Positions 7,246 to 11,108 of a DNA stretch of 11,108 nucleotides are shown here, piece after piece. The position numbers were made by a program, and so were the translations under genes. This DNA is from Bacteroidales bacterium Bact_07 (lineage in GTDB: Bacteria; Bacteroidota; Bacteroidia; Bacteroidales; Tenuifilaceae). Under the pieces are notes generated by a model. That model did not search any database and had not been told where the DNA came from. It was given only the letters and a program-made list of their open reading frames with translations. The stretch spans positions 1 to 11,108 of the forward strand of contig LUYY01000012.1 in NCBI GenBank assembly GCA_001603415.1. Direction: 5' to 3'. How positions within the stretch are numbered: the first letter of the stretch is position 1; each line of letters opens with the position of its first letter.

Positions 7246-7253
7246 TACTTTTG
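7246..7253 (+). promoter_or_regulatory. -7 promoter box of hydF
   Basis: TACTTTTG matches the Bacteroidota -7 consensus TAnnTTTG exactly. Transcription should begin around 7258-7262. No clear TTTG/TTG -33 element lies at the usual 19-23 nt upstream, so an activator may help or the promoter may be weak. The position also shows that the GTG at 7255 would lie upstream of the transcript start. Confidence 0.6.
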
Positions 7254-7272
7254 TGTGTTAACATCATTGCAT

Positions 7273-8502
7273 ATGCAGAAGGGAAAAGAGTCAAAACCAC
7301 ACATAGGAATATATGGCCGCAGGAACAATGGTAAGAGTTCGCTTATAAATCTTCTTGCGGGACAAAACGTTGCTATTGTTTCCGATTTTGCAGGCACTAC
7401 AACCGATCCGGTAAAAAAATCGTTTGAGATTACTGGATTTGGCCCTGTTATACTGGTTGACACTGCAGGGATCGACGATGTTGGCGAACTTGGGCAGAAA
7501 AGGGTTGAAAAAACCCTTCAATCCATCAACCATATCGACCTTGCCCTACTAGTGATTACCTCAAATACTTGGGGCGAATACGAGGATATGCTTGTGAACG
7601 AGTTTATCAAAACCGATACACCTTATATAATAGTTCATAACAAGAGCGATATTGAACCTGCCTCTCAAACTTTGAAGGAAAAACTAAATAGTAAAAGGCA
7701 TTCGGGATTTATTGATATCAGCTGTAAATCACAAAAACAACCCGACGAACTAATCAACCTAATAAAAAAAGCTATCCCCGAATCGTCGTATAGAACACCC
7801 ACGCTGCTTGGCGACCTTATATCGTATGGCGATATCGTTTTGTTGATTACCCCTATTGATGTTGAAGCCCCGGCAGGGCGACTAATCCTTCCGCAGGTTC
7901 AGGCCATACGCGATGTTCTGGACAACGATGCAGTGGCGGTAGTTCTCAAAGAGCGTGAGGTTGACGCTTTTCTGCGAAAAACGCAGGTAAAACCTGCATT
8001 GGCTATAACCGATAGCCAGATTTTTGTAAAAGCTGATGCATCAATACCTCGCGACATTCCCCTTACCAGCTTTAGCATTCTCCTCGCTCGCCTTAAAGGC
8101 GATTTTGACAACTACCTCAAAGGCACTCCAAAAATATCGGATTTAAAGGATGGCGATAGAGTGCTTTTGCTTGAAAGCTGCAACCATCATGTTTCGTGCG
8201 ACGATATTGGCAGGGTTAAAATACCACGCTGGCTATCGAACTTTACTGGTAAACAACTGGAATACGATGTTGTAGCCGGGCTTGATGCTTTACCGCGGGA
8301 TATTAAGGATTACTCCTTGGTTATCCAGTGCGGCGGGTGTATGATTACCCGCAAGCAGTTGATTAACCGTTTGCGTCCAGCAGTTGATGCAGGCATTCCC
8401 GTTACCAACTATGGAATGGCCATTGCCTATGTTCAGGGAATATACCATCGCGCTATTGCTCCATTTACTGCAAGTAAGCAATCGAAAGCCGATTATCTTT
8501 AG
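7273..8502 (+). CDS. hydF: [FeFe]-hydrogenase H-cluster maturation GTPase HydF
   Basis: HydF is the scaffold on which the 2Fe subcluster of the H-cluster is assembled with HydE and HydG before transfer to apo-hydrogenase in the cytoplasm. Counted from the ATG at 7273 (409 aa), the GTPase domain has G1 GRRNNGKS (15-22), G2 in AGTTTDP (40-46), G3 DTAG (63-66) and G4 NKSD (123-126). A dimerisation domain follows. The C-terminal [4Fe-4S] domain keeps C303-x-H305 and C353-x-x-C356, separated by 47 residues, as in active HydF. The ending PVTNYGMAIAYVQG is also typical. A GTG six codons upstream (7255) is in frame but overlaps the start region of the predicted promoter, so I chose the ATG. Neither hydE, hydG nor a hydrogenase is in the window. 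The gene implies that the organism makes an [FeFe]-hydrogenase, usually for fermentative H2 production. Confidence 0.95.
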   Translation: MQKGKESKPHIGIYGRRNNGKSSLINLLAGQNVAIVSDFAGTTTDPVKKSFEITGFGPVILVDTAGIDDVGELGQKRVEKTLQSINHIDLALLVITSNTWGEYEDMLVNEFIKTDTPYIIVHNKSDIEPASQTLKEKLNSKRHSGFIDISCKSQKQPDELINLIKKAIPESSYRTPTLLGDLISYGDIVLLITPIDVEAPAGRLILPQVQAIRDVLDNDAVAVVLKEREVDAFLRKTQVKPALAITDSQIFVKADASIPRDIPLTSFSILLARLKGDFDNYLKGTPKISDLKDGDRVLLLESCNHHVSCDDIGRVKIPRWLSNFTGKQLEYDVVAGLDALPRDIKDYSLVIQCGGCMITRKQLINRLRPAVDAGIPVTNYGMAIAYVQGIYHRAIAPFTASKQSKADYL

Positions 8503-8505
8503 TTA

Positions 8506-11004
8506 TCAATACGGATCAACATCAACCGATGCTATAACCGATACAGTTTCCCTGTTTTGCCTTAGCATTAGGATGCTATGCCCAACAAAATCTTTAATAC
8601 GCTGAAGTGGTTGTTCTCGCTTAATTTTTACAAGGATTTCGAGTATATAAAGTCCTTGTACTCTTGATACAATGGGTGGTTCTGGCCCCAGTACATTTTC
8701 ACCCAACAAATGTCTAAGGGTTTTGGCAAGATTTTCGGCCGTAGCTTCCAAAACTACCTTGTTTTTATGCTTTAACGATATCCGTATAAGCCGATAAAAA
8801 GGCGGATAGTGGTAACGGTTGCGTTCAGCAAGCTGCCACTCCCAAAAAGAGATAAAGTTTTTATCAACCACACTTTTAATAACCGGGTGGTCGGGCTGGG
8901 AGGTCTGAATAATGACCAACCCTTGCTTTTCTTTTCGACCAGCCCTTCCGCTAACCTGTGTTATAAGCTGGAAACTGCGCTCAAATGCACGGAAATCAGG
9001 AAAGTTAAGCATATTGTCGGCGTTTAAGATGCCCACAAGGCTAACCCTATCAAAATCGAGCCCCTTGGAAACCATCTGGGTGCCAACCAGAATATCAATT
9101 TTACCTTGCTCAAAGCCCGAAATAATTCGCTCATACGATGAGCGGGAACGTGTAGAATCGAGATCGATCCGTTCAATTATGGCGTTTGGAAAGAAAAGGG
9201 CAAGCTCATCTTCAACCTTTTCGGTTCCAAAACCTTTAGGCTGCAGGTTTGAACTTCCGCAAGCCAAACACGACCCAAGTTGCTCCATGCCAAAGCCACA
9301 GTAGTGGCAGGTAAGCTGATTGGTGTGTTTATGGTAGGTTAAGGTAACATCGCAATGCTCGCAGTGTGGAACCCAGCCACAATCGGCACATTCAATAAAA
9401 GGGGCGTACCCACGCCTGTTCTGAAAGAGGATAACCTGCTCCTTTTGCTCAATGGCCTTTTCAATGGCATTTAAAAGGGTATCGGAAAAGTGCAACTTCA
9501 TGCGCTTGCGTTTACGCGCATCGCGAGTATCAACAATTATTGTGCTGGGCAATTCCAAACCGCTATATCGTTCCAACATATTAACCAAACCATACTTACC
9601 CCCCCTGGCGTTATAGTAAGTCTCTACGGCTGGGGTAGCTGTTCCAAGTAATACCTTAGCGCCAGATTGCTTGGCCAGAACAATTGCCGTATCGCGGGCA
9701 TGATAGCGAGGCGCAGGATTGTACTGCTTGAAAGTATTCTCATGTTCCTCATCAACAATTATTAGTCCTAAACTTGAGTAAGGAAGAAAGATTGACGAGC
9801 GAACTCCCAGAATGATATCGTAAGGCTCTCGACTAAGCATTTTGAGGTAAACCTCAACGCGCTCGGCATCGGAAAACTTGGAGTGGTAAACACCTACTCT
9901 ATCCCCAAAAACCTTCCGTAATCGGCTAATTATTTGAGTTGTTAGTGCTATCTCGGGCAGTAGGTATAAAACCTGTTTGCCGCCTTTTACCATTTCATCG
10001 ATTAGGTGAATGTATAACTCCGTTTTACCGCTTGATGTAACACCGTGTAAAAGAACAACGTCGTGTGAGCCAAACTGGGCTTTGATTTCACCTAAGGCTT
10101 TAATCTGAAAATCTTCAAGCGGTAACGGATTACGAGCAACATCATCGTTACTACTAGGTTTAAGCCGCGATGTTGTTACCTCCTCTTGGACTACAATACC
10201 TTTATCAATTAACGATTTCAGAACGCTTGACGAAACATCAACCTTTTCCAGCAACGTTCTTCGGGGCACTCGGGCAGTTGACAAATCGTTGGGGATTGTT
10301 GCCTGCGAAGCAATGGCCAAAATCAGCCTTTGCTGAGCAGGAGCACGACCAAGTAAGTCGATTAGCTCGCAAAGCTTTTTCTCATCGGAGTATTCAGGGG
10401 CAAGGGCAATATAGCTTTCGGTTTTAGGCTGGTAATCGGCTTCAATCTCCTCGGTAATAAAAAGTAATTTACGCTCCAGCATCGATTTGATGATGCTCAT
10501 GGGATGTTTAATCCCTGATTTTTCGGTAAGTTGCTGGATGGTAAGCTTCCTTTTTTGTCCAAGCAAATGGATAAGGGCCATCTCCTCGTCAGTCAGATCC
10601 ATTTCATCAACATCGCCCGATGCAACATAGGTATCGCTCTCCATTTTTAATCCCGATGGAAGGGCTGCCTTCATAACCTCGCCAAGCGAGCACATGTAAT
10701 ACTCTGCTATCCACTCCCATAATTTAAATTGCCCGGGAAGAACAATGGGTGATGTGTCAATAACCTGCAAAATATCCTTTACCTGCGATACTTGGGGCTT
10801 AACCGTATGAAGCTTGTAAACTATTGCCGAGTATAACTTTCGCTTACCAAACGATACTACAACCCGCACTCCGGGTTCAACTTTGGCTTTTAACTCATCG
10901 GGCACAGAATAGGTATAGCTTGCCTGAAGCGCTAAGGGCAAAATAACATCGGCATAAAGTTGATTGGCCATTGATAAACTTTTTGACATCGGAAAGTTAT
11001 ACAA
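8506..11004 (-). CDS. priA: Primosomal protein N' (replication restart helicase PriA)
   Basis: The 832-aa ATP-dependent 3'-5' superfamily 2 helicase reloads the replisome at stalled forks and D-loops. The N-terminal 3' DNA-binding domain starts at YADVILPLAL with the GVRVVVSFGKRK segment. Walker A is GVTSSGKTE (from 321), Walker B is DEEH (418-421), and the aromatic-rich loop FKQYNPAPRYHARD follows. The zinc-binding insertion has all eight cysteines as four C-x2-C pairs (539/542, 548/551, 566/569, 579/582). The later motifs GTQMVSKG (641-648) and QVSGRAGR (683-690) are intact. Length and motif order are those of a normal Bacteroidota PriA. The start is uncertain: ATGs at 11004, 10989 and 10971 are in frame, and homology-like sequence begins only after the third (MANQLYADVILPL). 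The gene converges on hydF with 3 nt between stop codons. Confidence 0.97.
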   Translation of the reverse strand: MYNFPMSKSLSMANQLYADVILPLALQASYTYSVPDELKAKVEPGVRVVVSFGKRKLYSAIVYKLHTVKPQVSQVKDILQVIDTSPIVLPGQFKLWEWIAEYYMCSLGEVMKAALPSGLKMESDTYVASGDVDEMDLTDEEMALIHLLGQKRKLTIQQLTEKSGIKHPMSIIKSMLERKLLFITEEIEADYQPKTESYIALAPEYSDEKKLCELIDLLGRAPAQQRLILAIASQATIPNDLSTARVPRRTLLEKVDVSSSVLKSLIDKGIVVQEEVTTSRLKPSSNDDVARNPLPLEDFQIKALGEIKAQFGSHDVVLLHGVTSSGKTELYIHLIDEMVKGGKQVLYLLPEIALTTQIISRLRKVFGDRVGVYHSKFSDAERVEVYLKMLSREPYDIILGVRSSIFLPYSSLGLIIVDEEHENTFKQYNPAPRYHARDTAIVLAKQSGAKVLLGTATPAVETYYNARGGKYGLVNMLERYSGLELPSTIIVDTRDARKRKRMKLHFSDTLLNAIEKAIEQKEQVILFQNRRGYAPFIECADCGWVPHCEHCDVTLTYHKHTNQLTCHYCGFGMEQLGSCLACGSSNLQPKGFGTEKVEDELALFFPNAIIERIDLDSTRSRSSYERIISGFEQGKIDILVGTQMVSKGLDFDRVSLVGILNADNMLNFPDFRAFERSFQLITQVSGRAGRKEKQGLVIIQTSQPDHPVIKSVVDKNFISFWEWQLAERNRYHYPPFYRLIRISLKHKNKVVLEATAENLAKTLRHLLGENVLGPEPPIVSRVQGLYILEILVKIKREQPLQRIKDFVGHSILMLRQNRETVSVIASVDVDPY

Positions 11005-11018
11005 AATTGTTGTACTTG

Positions 11019-11050
11019 TTGAGGGTTTAGAACGGCTGTTTATATCTTTG
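11019..11050 (+). promoter_or_regulatory. Bacteroidota-type promoter for a gene to the right of the window
   Basis: TTG at 11019-11021 and TATCTTTG at 11043-11050 (exact TAnnTTTG) are separated by 21 nt, the normal spacing. The direction is rightward, divergent from priA, whose longest start is 14 nt to the left. Transcription should start around 11056-11058. Confidence 0.6.
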
Positions 11051-11084
11051 AAACTTGTGTAAAATAAGTAACCCTAAAAAATAC

Positions 11085-11108
11085 ATGCAATCAATATTTT
11101 GTGCTTTT
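11085..11108 (+). CDS. Possible start of a rightward gene (cut by window end)
   Basis: The ATG at 11085 opens a frame of eight codons (MQSIFCAF) that runs off the window. It lies about 28 nt after the start site predicted for the promoter at 11019-11050, a normal leader length. The hydrophobic residues could begin a signal peptide or membrane protein, but eight codons do not allow any identification. Confidence 0.35.

Noticed and set aside
8912..9304. 130-codon open frame on the + strand inside priA
   Set aside because: It lies wholly antisense to the conserved zinc-binding and helicase region of PriA, has no recognisable protein features and no promoter, and is a shadow of the real frame.

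Overview
The window looks like chromosomal backbone from an anaerobic or facultative member of the Bacteroidota, most likely Bacteroidales or Marinilabiliales. The clues are several. Start codons lack Shine-Dalgarno sequences. There are TAnnTTTG-type -7 promoter boxes. The OmpH/Skp-murI order is present. So are a TGS-domain nucleoside kinase, a DUF4412 lipoprotein-like exported protein, SPOR and TSP3/EF-hand envelope proteins, and the [FeFe]-hydrogenase maturase HydF. Base composition and codon use look even throughout. I see no mobile element, CRISPR array, tRNA or rRNA. The genus cannot be named from this sequence alone.

Left part (1-3226, all +): the 3' portion of an OmpH/Skp periplasmic chaperone gene ends in a hairpin terminator. 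It is followed by murI (glutamate racemase, peptidoglycan D-Glu supply) and a 556-aa nucleoside kinase that carries a threonyl-tRNA-synthetase-like N-terminus. That segment closes with a strong intrinsic terminator at 3193-3226.

Middle part (3305-6116, +): two genes 4 nt apart form a cell-envelope operon. The first encodes an exported protein with a duplicated ~110-aa beta-rich domain and a C-terminal SPOR domain. The second encodes an outer-membrane beta-barrel-like protein with two thrombospondin type-3 calcium repeats and a C-terminal EF-hand where an OmpA domain would be expected. This pair is the least familiar content of the window. A perfect 40-nt palindrome (6161-6200) separates it from the convergent DUF4412 gene (6217-7152, -) and can terminate transcription in both directions.

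Right part (7162-11108): the 93-nt gap upstream of hydF holds a perfect TTGAAA-N4-TTTCAA inverted repeat directly abutting a consensus -7 box. This suggests regulated transcription of the hydrogenase maturation GTPase. hydF (+) and priA (-, replication-restart helicase) converge with only 3 nt between their stop codons. At the right edge, a good + strand promoter precedes a possible start codon whose gene lies outside the window. No stretch longer than 300 nt lacks a gene; the longest gap is 3117-3304.

No complete undescribed system is evident. The best candidates for new biology are the SPOR/TSP3-EF-hand envelope pair and the repurposed ThrRS-like domain of the nucleoside kinase.
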